Assembly: GCA_035502095.1 (NCBI GenBank)
Contig: DATJUX010000021.1
Coordinates: 6,435 to 70,434 of the forward strand
Source: JAKANT01 sp035502095
GTDB taxonomy: Bacteria > Pseudomonadota > Gammaproteobacteria > Burkholderiales > Burkholderiaceae_F
Direction: 5' to 3'
Length of the DNA: 64,000 nucleotides
Each line of letters begins with the position of its first letter. The first letter of the stretch is position 1. The notes beneath the pieces were generated by a model. It was not told where the DNA came from. It worked only from the letters and a program-made list of their open reading frames with translations, and did no database searches. Position numbers and translations under genes: made by a program. Positions 44,724 to 52,751 of this stretch are shown here, piece after piece.

Positions 44724-45325
44724 CGATCGACGTTCGCCGCGTCTTGATCCAGGTCGAGACCATCTACCACGAGTTCGGTCCGCCGCCCGCCCGGCCGCAG
44801 GTGCGCGGCGCGATCTGCTCGGTCATCACCAATCCGTACGCCGGGCGCTACGAGCCGAACATCCTGCCGATGATGGAGGCGCTGAATCCGCTCGGCGTCG
44901 AGATGGCGCGGCGCCTGCTTGCCGCGATCGGCGTGCCGCCGGAAGGCATCGAGGGATATGGCAAGGGAGCAATCGTCGGCAGCGCAGGCGAGCTCGAGCA
45001 CGGCGCGCTGTGGCACGTGCCCGGCGGCTACGGCATGCGCGAAGTGCTCGGGTGGAAAAACGGCAGGCCGGGTGGCAATGCCAAGGCGATCGTGCCCTCC
45101 ACGAAGAAGGTCGGCGGGCCGGGAACTCGTCTCGATGTTCCGGTCACGCACATCAACGCGAGTTACGTGCGCAGTCACTTCGACGCCATCGAAGTGGGGG
45201 TGCCCGGCCACCCGCGCGCCGACGAGATGATCGTGGTGCTGGTGATGACGACGGGGCCGCGCGTGCACGAGCGCGTCGGCGGCCTGCGCGCCAGCGAGGT
45301 CAAGGGTGAAGACGGCCTGCGGTGA
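44720..45325 (+). CDS. DUF1185 (AA_synth) family protein, copy 1
   Basis: 201-residue protein of the amino-acid-synthesis family PF06684/DUF1185. Family blocks: GAICSVITNPYAGRYEPN, YGKGAIVGSAGELEHGA, PSTKKVGGPGTRLDVPVTH, SYVRSHFDAIEVGVPGHPRA and the end RVGGLRASEVKGEDGLR. The function is unknown. It is adjacent to, and similar in all these blocks to, the next gene. The ATG overlaps the UPF0280 stop. In this island it is a candidate for a step on the ring-cleavage product or for a ring-opening activity. Confidence 0.85.
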   Translation: MTIDVRRVLIQVETIYHEFGPPPARPQVRGAICSVITNPYAGRYEPNILPMMEALNPLGVEMARRLLAAIGVPPEGIEGYGKGAIVGSAGELEHGALWHVPGGYGMREVLGWKNGRPGGNAKAIVPSTKKVGGPGTRLDVPVTHINASYVRSHFDAIEVGVPGHPRADEMIVVLVMTTGPRVHERVGGLRASEVKGEDGLR

Positions 45326-45349
45326 CGCGGACGAAAGGGCGGGTTCGAG

Positions 45350-45934
45350 ATGGCAGCCGACGTGCGCAAGCTGGTGGTGATGATCGACGAAACCCACAAG
45401 GAGATGGGACGCGAGATCAAGCCGCCGACGCGGCGCGCGCTCGCGATCGCCGTGATCGCCAATCCGCATGCCGGGCACTACTCGGAGAAGCTCGACGACC
45501 TGATGGAGATCGGCGAGGAACTGGGCGGCACGCTCGGGCGTGCCTGCATCGATGCGCTCGGCATCAAGCCGGCGCAGGCCGAGAGTTATGGCAAGGCGGC
45601 GATCGTGGGAGAGGCGGGCGAACTCGAGCATGCGGCGGCGATCCTGCATCCGAGACTGGGCGCACCGCTGCGCAAGGCGGTGGAAAAGGGAGCGGCCCTC
45701 GTGCCTTCCGCCAAGAAGATGGGCGGCCCGGGCACGGCGATCGACGTTCCGCTCGGCCACAAGGATGCGGCGTTCGTGCGCAGCCATTTCGATGCGATCG
45801 AGGCGCGCGTACCGGACGCGCCGCGCGCCAACGAGATCGTCGTCGCCGTGGCGGTGACCGACAGCGGCCGGCCGCTCGCGCGCGTCGGCGGCCTGCAGAA
45901 ACACGAGATCAAGGGAGAGGACGGTTTGCGCTAG
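45350..45934 (+). CDS. DUF1185 (AA_synth) family protein, copy 2
   Basis: 194-residue paralogue of the preceding gene, 24 bp downstream. Shared blocks include AIAVIANPHAGHYSEKLDDL, YGKAAIVGEAGELEHAA, VPSAKKMGGPGTAIDVPLGH, AFVRSHFDAIEARVP and the same ending KGEDGLR. It lacks the inserted segment around PGGYGMREVLGWKNGRPG that copy 1 has. The tandem arrangement suggests a heteromer or two sequential activities. No catalytic residues are known to me. Confidence 0.85.
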   Translation: MAADVRKLVVMIDETHKEMGREIKPPTRRALAIAVIANPHAGHYSEKLDDLMEIGEELGGTLGRACIDALGIKPAQAESYGKAAIVGEAGELEHAAAILHPRLGAPLRKAVEKGAALVPSAKKMGGPGTAIDVPLGHKDAAFVRSHFDAIEARVPDAPRANEIVVAVAVTDSGRPLARVGGLQKHEIKGEDGLR

Positions 45935-45942
45935 ATCCGCTT

Positions 45943-45967
45943 CCCTCCCCCGCGTCGCGGGGGAGGG
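45943..45967. repeat. GC-rich palindromic intergenic hairpin (copy 3)
   Basis: Perfect 12-bp arms ccctcccccgcg / cgcgggggaggg around a single T, nearly identical to the hairpin at 5303-5326. It lies in the 87-bp gap between the second DUF1185 gene and the binding-protein gene and could attenuate or process the island transcript. Confidence 0.7.
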
Positions 45968-46021
45968 CCAGGGTGGGGCCGCACGGCTCGTGCATTTTTG
46001 GATTTCGAGGGTGGAGGAATC

Positions 46022-47218
46022 ATGCAGATTAAGCAGTGGGCGGTTGCGATCGGCATCGCGGCGATGGCGGCGACGGGCGCCGGGCGCGCGCAGACGATCA
46101 AGCTGGGCGAACTCAACAGCTACAAGGCGCAGCCGGCGTTCCTGGAGCCGTACAAGAAGGGCTGGGAACTTGCGATCGAACAGATCAATGCTTCGGGCGG
46201 CGTGCTCGGGAAACGACTCGAGGTGATCTCGCGCGACGACAACGGCAATCCGGGCGATGCGGTGCGCGTCGCCGAAGAACTGGCCGCGCGCGAAAACGTC
46301 GCGCTCCTCTTCGGCACCTTTCTCTCCAACATCGGCCTCGCGGTGACCGACTTCGCCAAGCAGCACAAAGTCCTGTTCGTCGCCGCCGAGCCGCTGACGG
46401 ACAAGATCACATGGCAGAACGGCAACCGCTATACGTTCCGCCTGCGTCCGTCGACCTACATGCAGGCGGCGATGCTGGTACCGGAAGCCGCCAAGCTCAG
46501 GAAGAAGCGCTGGGCGATCGTGTACCCGAATTACGAATACGGCCAGTCGGCCGTCGCGACGTTCAAGCAGCTGCTCAAGGCCGCACAGCCCGACGTGGAA
46601 TTCGTTGCCGAGCAGGCGCCGGCACTCGGCCGCATCGACGCCGGTGCGGTGGTGCAGGCGATCGCGGATGCGAACCCGGACGCGATTTTCAATGTCACGT
46701 TCGGCGCCGATTTCGCCAAGTTCGTGCGCGAAGGCAACACGCGCGGACTGTTCAAGGATCGTGCGGTGTTCTCGATGCTCTCCGGCGAGCCCGAGTACCT
46801 CGATCCGCTGCGCGACGAAGCCCCCGAGGGCTGGTGGGTGACCGGCTACCCCTGGTACACCATCCAGAGCAAGGAGCACGACGCCTTCCTGCGCGCGTAC
46901 CAGGCCAAGTACCGTGAGTACCCGCGCCTCGGTTCCGTGGTGGGATATTCGACCGTGCAATCGATCGCCGCGGCGATCAAGCGGGCGGGCAGCACGGATA
47001 CCGAGAAGATGATCGCGGCATTCGAGGGTCTCAAGCTGGAAACGCCGTTCGGCCCGATCACGTATCGCAAGTCGGATCATCAATCGACGATGGGAGCCTT
47101 CATCGGCGTGACGGCCGTGAACCAGGGGCGCGGCGTCATGAAGAACTACCGCTACATCGACGGTGCCAGCGTGCTGCCATCGGATGCCGAAGTCGCCAAG
47201 CTGCGAGGCGCCGACTGA
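46022..47218 (+). CDS. LIV-type ABC importer, periplasmic binding protein of the island
   Basis: 398-residue type I periplasmic binding protein. The signal peptide is MQIKQWAVAIGIAAMAATGA with cleavage near GRAQ, and the mature start is TIKLGELNSYKAQPAFLEPYK. The ATG at 46022 follows a good GGAGG. It heads the transporter block SBP, LivHM fusion, LivG and LivF. By context the ligand may be nicotinate or a related heterocyclic acid; nothing in the sequence fixes it. Confidence 0.88.
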   Translation: MQIKQWAVAIGIAAMAATGAGRAQTIKLGELNSYKAQPAFLEPYKKGWELAIEQINASGGVLGKRLEVISRDDNGNPGDAVRVAEELAARENVALLFGTFLSNIGLAVTDFAKQHKVLFVAAEPLTDKITWQNGNRYTFRLRPSTYMQAAMLVPEAAKLRKKRWAIVYPNYEYGQSAVATFKQLLKAAQPDVEFVAEQAPALGRIDAGAVVQAIADANPDAIFNVTFGADFAKFVREGNTRGLFKDRAVFSMLSGEPEYLDPLRDEAPEGWWVTGYPWYTIQSKEHDAFLRAYQAKYREYPRLGSVVGYSTVQSIAAAIKRAGSTDTEKMIAAFEGLKLETPFGPITYRKSDHQSTMGAFIGVTAVNQGRGVMKNYRYIDGASVLPSDAEVAKLRGAD

Positions 47219-47321
47219 GCGGGTGCCCGGCGTCGGCGGCGCCCCGGTGCGCTCGGAGAGGTCGTAGCGCGCGGCGCCAGGCGCGCGCGATGCGGGTGGG
47301 TGTGGTAACCGGATCGCCGCC

Positions 47322-49211
47322 ATGATCGGCAGCCTCGCGGCCCAGCTGCTCAACGGCCTGGCCGGGGCGTCCTCGCTGTTCCTGGTCGCCGTCGGCCTGT
47401 CGCTCATCTTCGGCGTCACGCGGATCGTCAACTTCGCGCACGGCTCGATGTACATGGTCGGGCTGTACGTCGCGTATTCGCTCGTCAGCGCATTCGGTGC
47501 GTCCGGGCCCGGCTTCTGGGGCGCGGTCGTGCTCGCGGCGCTTGTGGTCGGGCTGCTCGGCGCGCTGGTCGAGATCGGCGTCCTGCGCCGCGTCTACCAG
47601 GCTCCCGAGTTGTTCCAGTTGCTCGCGACCTTCGCGGTCGTCCTCATCCTGCGTGACGCGGTGCTGTTCCTCTGGGGACCGGAAGACCTGCTGGGACCGC
47701 GCGCGCCGGGCATGAAGGGAGCGATCGGCGTGCTCGGCCGTCACATACCGAGCTACGACATCTTCCTGATGTTCGTCGGTCCGGTCGTGCTGCTCGCGCT
47801 CTGGCTGCTGCTGCGCAGGACGCGACTGGGCATCCTGATCCGCGCCGCGACGCAGGACCGGGAGATGGTCGGTGCGCTCGGCGTCAACCAGAAGTGGCTC
47901 TTCACCGGGATCTTCGCGCTGGGTTCCGCGCTGGCCGCGCTGGGCGGCGCGCTGCAGATGCCGCGCGAGCCCGCCAATCTCGGGCTCGACCTGATCGCGA
48001 TCGGCGAGGCCTTCGTCGTCGTGGTGGTGGGCGGCATGGGAAGCATCCCGGGCGCGTACCTGGCCGCCCTGCTCATCGCCGAGATCAAGTCGCTCTGCTA
48101 CGGCATCGGCACGGCGCAGATCGCCGGCGTCGAGTTCGCGTTTTCGAAGCTCACCCTGGTGGTCGAATTCCTCGTCATGGCAGTCGTCCTGATCTCGCGT
48201 CCCTGGGGATTGCTGGGCAAGCCACAGGGCAGCGTGCGCGGCGCCTCCGCGACCGAGGCACCCCTGCGGCCGCTGACGCCGGTCGCATTGCGCAGCGGGT
48301 ACGTGTTGCTCGCGGCGCTGGTGGCATTGCCGCTGGTCGCTTCCGCATATCCGTATGCATTGGTGTTGATGATCGACGTCCTGGTTGCCGTGTTGTTCGC
48401 GGCGAGCCTGCATTTCGTGATGGGGCCCGGCGGCATGCACTCGTTCGGGCACGCTGCGTATTTCGGCCTCGGTGCCTATGGGGCCGCATTGGTCCTGAAG
48501 GGCCTGGGGGCACCGATGGAGGTCGCGCTCCTCGCCGCGCCCTCGCTCGCGCTCGCCGGCGCCGCGTTGTTCGGGTGGTTCGCCGTGCGGCTGTCCGGTG
48601 TCTACCTGGCGATGCTGACACTCGCGTTCGCGCAGATCGTCTGGTCGGTGGTGTTCCAGTGGGACGAGGTGACCGGCGGCAGCAACGGGCTGGTCGGCAT
48701 CTGGCCCTCGACGCCATTCGCCTCGAAGACCGCCTACTACTACCTGACGCTGGCGCTGGTGGGTGCGAGCCTGTTCGTGCTCAGGCGCGTGCTGCTCGCG
48801 CCGTTCGGCTACGCGGTGCGCGCCGGCCGCGACTCGCCGCTGCGCGCCGAGGCCACCGGCATCGACGTCGTGCGGATGCACTGGATCGCCTTTGCGATCG
48901 CCGGCTGGTTCTGCGGCCTCGCGGGTTCGTTGTTCGCCTTCGCCAAGGGCACGATTTCCCCGGAGACAATCGCGGTCGGGAAGTCGGTGGACGCGCTCGT
49001 GATGGTGCTGCTCGGCGGCGTGCAGTCGCTCGCGGGACCGATCGTCGGTGCCGCGGCATTTACTTGGCTGCAGGACACGATCACCCGCGCAACCGACTAC
49101 TGGCGTGCCGTGCTCGGCCTGGTGATCCTCGCGCTCGTGCTCGCGTTCCCGCAGGGGCTCGCCGGCGGAATCGCGGCGCTCGGTGCGCGCCTGCGCTGGA
49201 GCCGCGTTTGA
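47322..49211 (+). CDS. LIV-type ABC importer, fused LivH-LivM permease
   Basis: 629-residue permease in which a LivH-like half (residues 1 to about 295; GVTRIVNFAHGSMYMVGLYVA and RAATQDREMVGALGVN) is joined to a LivM-like half (about 325 to 629; VMGPGGMHSFGHAAYFGLGA and RAGRDSPLRAEATGIDVVRM). Fusions of this kind occur in several Proteobacteria and give the whole channel as one chain. The stop overlaps the TTG start of the ATPase gene. Transport substrate as for the adjacent binding protein. Confidence 0.92.
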   Translation: MIGSLAAQLLNGLAGASSLFLVAVGLSLIFGVTRIVNFAHGSMYMVGLYVAYSLVSAFGASGPGFWGAVVLAALVVGLLGALVEIGVLRRVYQAPELFQLLATFAVVLILRDAVLFLWGPEDLLGPRAPGMKGAIGVLGRHIPSYDIFLMFVGPVVLLALWLLLRRTRLGILIRAATQDREMVGALGVNQKWLFTGIFALGSALAALGGALQMPREPANLGLDLIAIGEAFVVVVVGGMGSIPGAYLAALLIAEIKSLCYGIGTAQIAGVEFAFSKLTLVVEFLVMAVVLISRPWGLLGKPQGSVRGASATEAPLRPLTPVALRSGYVLLAALVALPLVASAYPYALVLMIDVLVAVLFAASLHFVMGPGGMHSFGHAAYFGLGAYGAALVLKGLGAPMEVALLAAPSLALAGAALFGWFAVRLSGVYLAMLTLAFAQIVWSVVFQWDEVTGGSNGLVGIWPSTPFASKTAYYYLTLALVGASLFVLRRVLLAPFGYAVRAGRDSPLRAEATGIDVVRMHWIAFAIAGWFCGLAGSLFAFAKGTISPETIAVGKSVDALVMVLLGGVQSLAGPIVGAAAFTWLQDTITRATDYWRAVLGLVILALVLAFPQGLAGGIAALGARLRWSRV

Positions 49212-49990
49212 ACGCGCTCCTGTCCGTGCGCGACCTGCGCAAGGCCTTCGGCGGCGTGGTCGCGGTTGCCGGCGTGTCGTTCGAACTGGCGCGCGGCGAG
49301 GTGCTCGCCCTGATCGGGCCGAACGGCGCAGGCAAGTCGACCTGTTTCAACATGATCAACGGCCAGCTCAAGCCGGATGCGGGTGAAGTCGTGCTCGACG
49401 GCGATCCGATCACCGCGCGGCAGCCGCGCGCCATCTGGCGGCTCGGCGTCGGCAGGACGTTCCAGGTGGCGGCGACGTACGGTTCGATGACCGTCGCCGA
49501 AAACGTGCAGATGGCGCTGATCGCGCGCGATGCGCGCGTGTTCGACTTCTGGTCGCGCGCGTCGCGCGTCCTGCGGGCCGAGGCGCTCGCGCTGCTCGAG
49601 GCGGTCGGCTTGCGCGCGCGCGCCGACGAGCCCTGCAGCACGCTGGCCTACGGCGACATCAAGACGGTGGAGCTTGCGATCGCGCTGGCCAACCGGCCGA
49701 AGCTGCTGCTCATGGACGAGCCGACGGCCGGCATGGCGCCACGCGAGCGCTCGGCGCTGATGGCGCTCACGCGGCGGCTGGTGCGCGAGCGCAACCTGGG
49801 TGTGCTCTTCACCGAACACAGCATGGACGTCGTGTTCGCCCATGCCGATCGCATCATCGTGCTGGCGCGCGGGCAACTGATCGCAAGCGGCGCTCCGCAG
49901 ACGATTCGCGAGCACGAAAGAGTGCGCGAGGTGTACTTTGGCAGCGGCAAGCTGTTGGGCGCCGCGGCCGCGATGACGGTGGCCTCGTGA
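49208..49990 (+). CDS. LIV-type ABC importer ATPase (LivG-like) of the island
   Basis: 260-residue ATPase with Walker A GPNGAGKSTCFN, GVGRTFQVAATYGSMTVAEN, Walker B LLLMDEPTAGMAP and LGVLFTEHSMDVVF. The proposed TTG start at 49208 overlaps the permease stop (TTGA) and gives the family N-terminus LNALLSVRDLRKAFGG; no ATG fits. It energises the LivHM-type fusion together with the next ATPase. Confidence 0.9.
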   Translation: MNALLSVRDLRKAFGGVVAVAGVSFELARGEVLALIGPNGAGKSTCFNMINGQLKPDAGEVVLDGDPITARQPRAIWRLGVGRTFQVAATYGSMTVAENVQMALIARDARVFDFWSRASRVLRAEALALLEAVGLRARADEPCSTLAYGDIKTVELAIALANRPKLLLMDEPTAGMAPRERSALMALTRRLVRERNLGVLFTEHSMDVVFAHADRIIVLARGQLIASGAPQTIREHERVREVYFGSGKLLGAAAAMTVAS

Positions 49991-50072
49991 AGCGTGTCGT
50001 CCGGAACAAGGCGTGGGATCGCGGACATGCGCGGGGTCGAGATCCGAACGTCCTGGTTTCTGCGGAGCTCGC

Positions 50073-50783
50073 ATGACCGCGCTCCTGTCGGTACGCGGGT
50101 TGAACGCCTGGTACGGCCGGGCGCACATCCTGTTCGACGTCGCGCTGGAAGTGGGCGCCGGCGAAGTCGTCGCCGTGATGGGGCGCAACGGCGCCGGCAA
50201 GAGCACCACGCTGAAGGCGATCATGGGTCTCGTTTCCCGGCGTTCCGGCGAAGTGCGGTTCGACGGCCGCCGGGTCGAGGCGCTGGAACCGTTCGAGATC
50301 AGCCGCGCCGGCGTGGGCTTCGTGCCGGAGGACCGGCGCATCTTCACCGATCTCACCGTGCTCGAGAACCTGGAAGTCGCGCGCAGGCCGCCGCGGGCGG
50401 GCGCGCCGACGTGGAGCGTGGAGCGGCTGTTCGCCTTGTTTCCCAACCTGCGCGACATGCCGCACCGGCTCGGCGATCGCATGAGCGGGGGCGAGCAGCA
50501 GATGCTCACGGTGGCGCGCACACTGATGGGCAACCCGCGCCTGGTGCTGCTCGACGAACCCTCGGAAGGCGTGGCGCCCGTGATCGTGGAGCAGATGGCG
50601 GCGATGATCGTCGAGCTGAAGAAGCACGGGCTCAGCGTGCTGCTGTCGGAGCAGAACGCGCCGTTTGCCGCGGCCGTGTGCGATCGCGTGTACGTGCTGG
50701 AAAAGGGCCAGGTGCGGTTCACCGGCACGATGGCGGAGCTCTATGCCGACGAGGCGGTGCGCCGCGAGCACCTGACCGTCTGA
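50073..50783 (+). CDS. LIV-type ABC importer ATPase (LivF-like) of the island
   Basis: 236-residue ATPase starting MTALLSVRGLNAWYGRAHIL. Walker A GRNGAGKSTTLK, signature MSGGEQQMLTVARTL, Walker B LVLLDEPSEGVAP and SVLLSEQNAPFAA. The ATG at 50073 has GGAG upstream; an earlier in-frame start at 50013 adds no homology. It lies 13 bp before the enamidase gene. Confidence 0.93.
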   Translation: MTALLSVRGLNAWYGRAHILFDVALEVGAGEVVAVMGRNGAGKSTTLKAIMGLVSRRSGEVRFDGRRVEALEPFEISRAGVGFVPEDRRIFTDLTVLENLEVARRPPRAGAPTWSVERLFALFPNLRDMPHRLGDRMSGGEQQMLTVARTLMGNPRLVLLDEPSEGVAPVIVEQMAAMIVELKKHGLSVLLSEQNAPFAAAVCDRVYVLEKGQVRFTGTMAELYADEAVRREHLTV

Positions 50784-50796
50784 AGCAGGAGGACCT

Positions 50797-51999
50797 ATGG
50801 CTGGGCCGGTGGCGAGCGAGAAATCGGGCAAGGTGGTGATCCGCAACGTCGGCTCGATGCTGAGCGGCGATATCGATCGTCCGCTCCTGGATGCCGACAC
50901 GGTCGTGGTGAACGACGGCGTGATCGCCGCGCTCGGGCGCGAGAAGGACTGCGACATCGCGCACGCGCAGCGCGTGGTCGACGCCCGGGGAACGACGCTT
51001 GCGCCAGGACTGATCGACTCGCACTGTCATCCGGTATTCGGCGACTGGACGCCGCGCCAGAGCCAGCTCGGCTGGATCGACTCGTGCCTGCACGGCGGCG
51101 TCACCACGATGATCTCGGCCGGCGAGGTACATTTGCCTGGACGGCCGAAGGACATCGTCGGCGTCAAGGCGCTCGCGATCACGGCGCAACGCGCCTTCGA
51201 GGGCCAGCGCGCGGCCGGTGTAGGTGGCGGCGTCAAGGTGCTCGCCGGCGCGCCGGTGATCGAGAAGGGCATGACCGAACAGGATTTTGCCGACATGGCG
51301 GCGGCCGGCGTCAGGCTGCTCGGCGAAGTCGGCCTGGGCTCGGTCAAGGCGGGCGCCGAGGCGCGCACGATGGTCGGTTGGGCGCGCAAGCATGGCATCC
51401 AGAGCACGATTCACACCGGCGGGCCCTCGATTCCCGGCTCCGGCCTGATCGATGCCGACGTCGTGCTCGAGGCGGACGCCGACGTCATCGGCCACATCAA
51501 CGGCGGCCACACGGCGCTGCCGTACCGCCAGGTCTGTCGCCTGTGCGAACAGAGCGGGCGCGCGATCGAACTCGTGCACAACGGCAACGAGCGGATCGCG
51601 ATTCTTGCCGCACGGCATGCGATGGAGTTGAGGTGTCCGCACCGCGTGATCCTCGGCACCGATGCCCCGGCGGGTTCGGGCGTGCAGCCGCTCGGCATCC
51701 TGCGCTTGATCGCGCTGATCGCCTCGCTCGCGGAGATTCCCGCCGAGATCGTCGTCGGCTTTGCGACCGGCAACACGGCCCGTCTGCGCGGGCTGGCCCA
51801 GGGGCTGATCGAGGTCGGGCGGCCGGCGGATTTCGTTTTCATGGACAAGGCGCAGCACTCCGACGGCAAGGATCTGCTCGATTCGATCCGCCTCGGCGAC
51901 ATCCCGGGCGTGGGGATGGTGATGATCGATGGCCTGGTCCGCTGTCAGCGCAGCCGCAACACCCCGCCTGCAACCGAAGTGCCCGTCGTCATCGCTTGA
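50797..51999 (+). CDS. Enamidase-type amidohydrolase (ring opening)
   Basis: 400-residue metal-dependent amidohydrolase that strongly resembles E. barkeri enamidase, which hydrolyses 1,4,5,6-tetrahydro-6-oxonicotinate to 2-formylglutarate and ammonia. Shared landmarks: GDIDRPLLDADTVVVNDG, LHGGVTTMISAG, PGRPKDIVGVKALAIT, GEVGLGSVK, IHTGGPSIPGS, HINGGHTALP, GTDAPAGSGVQPLGILR and SRNTPPA. Metal-site candidates are H76 and H78 (DSHCHP), E177, H206, H233 and D289. AGGAGG precedes the ATG. It would act in the cytoplasm on the product of the 6-hydroxynicotinate-reductase-like protein. Family-level identity is strong; the exact substrate is inferred. Confidence 0.87.
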   Translation: MAGPVASEKSGKVVIRNVGSMLSGDIDRPLLDADTVVVNDGVIAALGREKDCDIAHAQRVVDARGTTLAPGLIDSHCHPVFGDWTPRQSQLGWIDSCLHGGVTTMISAGEVHLPGRPKDIVGVKALAITAQRAFEGQRAAGVGGGVKVLAGAPVIEKGMTEQDFADMAAAGVRLLGEVGLGSVKAGAEARTMVGWARKHGIQSTIHTGGPSIPGSGLIDADVVLEADADVIGHINGGHTALPYRQVCRLCEQSGRAIELVHNGNERIAILAARHAMELRCPHRVILGTDAPAGSGVQPLGILRLIALIASLAEIPAEIVVGFATGNTARLRGLAQGLIEVGRPADFVFMDKAQHSDGKDLLDSIRLGDIPGVGMVMIDGLVRCQRSRNTPPATEVPVVIA

Positions 52000-52031
52000 A
52001 TGCCGCGCACCATCCACTGAAGGAGGAAGAG

Positions 52032-52751
52032 ATGCACAACCCGAGTCGTCGCGTCATGCTTCGCACGCTTGCCGGTGTCGCCTTGATCGGCGCCGGCGGT
52101 TTCGTCTCGCGCGCCCGCGCTGCCATCAAGCCGCGCGCCGATTCCGCGCTGATCGTCGTCGACGTGCAGAACTGCTTCGTGCCCGGCGGCACGTTGCCGG
52201 TCAACAAGGGCGACGAGATCGTGCCGATCATCAACGCCCTGGCGAAGAAGTTCGAGAACGTGGTGATCACGCAGGACTGGCACACCCCGGGGCATACGTC
52301 CTTCGCTTCCTCGCACCCGGGAAAGAAGCCGTTCGAGACCATCCAGCTCTCCTACGGCACGCAGGTGCTGTGGCCCGACCACTGCGTACAGGGAACCAGC
52401 GACGCCGCCTTGCAGAAGGATCTCGACATCCCGCACGCCCAGCTCGTTATCCGCAAGGGCTATCACAAGGATGTCGACAGCTACTCCGCGTTCAAGGAGG
52501 CGGATCGCAAGACCGACACCGGCCTCGCGGGCTACCTGAAGGCGCGCGGCATCAAGACCGTGTACGTGGTCGGACTTGCGACCGACTTCTGCGTCGCCTG
52601 GACCGCCATGGACGCGCGCGCCGCGGGCTTCAACGCGTTCGTCGTCGAGGACGCGTGTCGCGGCATCGACCTCAACGGCTCGGTCGCGGCAGCCTGGAAG
52701 TCGATGGCCGCCAAGGGCGTCAAGCGGGTCCAGTCGTCCGATTTTGCGTGA
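52032..52751 (+). CDS. Nicotinamidase (PncA-like) with Tat signal peptide
   Basis: 239-residue isochorismatase-fold amidase. The catalytic triad is D44 (VVDVQNCF), K142 (VIRKGYHKD) and C187 (GLATDFCVAW). The metal ligands of nicotinamidases are present: D82, H84 and H88 (QDWHTPGHTSF) and H117 (LWPDHC). Unlike cytosolic PncA it starts with a twin-arginine signal (SRRVMLR, then a hydrophobic stretch ending near ARA), so it should act in the periplasm, turning nicotinamide into nicotinate. AGGAGGAAG precedes the ATG. Its gene overlaps the TetR gene (GTGA). Confidence 0.88.
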   Translation: MHNPSRRVMLRTLAGVALIGAGGFVSRARAAIKPRADSALIVVDVQNCFVPGGTLPVNKGDEIVPIINALAKKFENVVITQDWHTPGHTSFASSHPGKKPFETIQLSYGTQVLWPDHCVQGTSDAALQKDLDIPHAQLVIRKGYHKDVDSYSAFKEADRKTDTGLAGYLKARGIKTVYVVGLATDFCVAWTAMDARAAGFNAFVVEDACRGIDLNGSVAAAWKSMAAKGVKRVQSSDFA

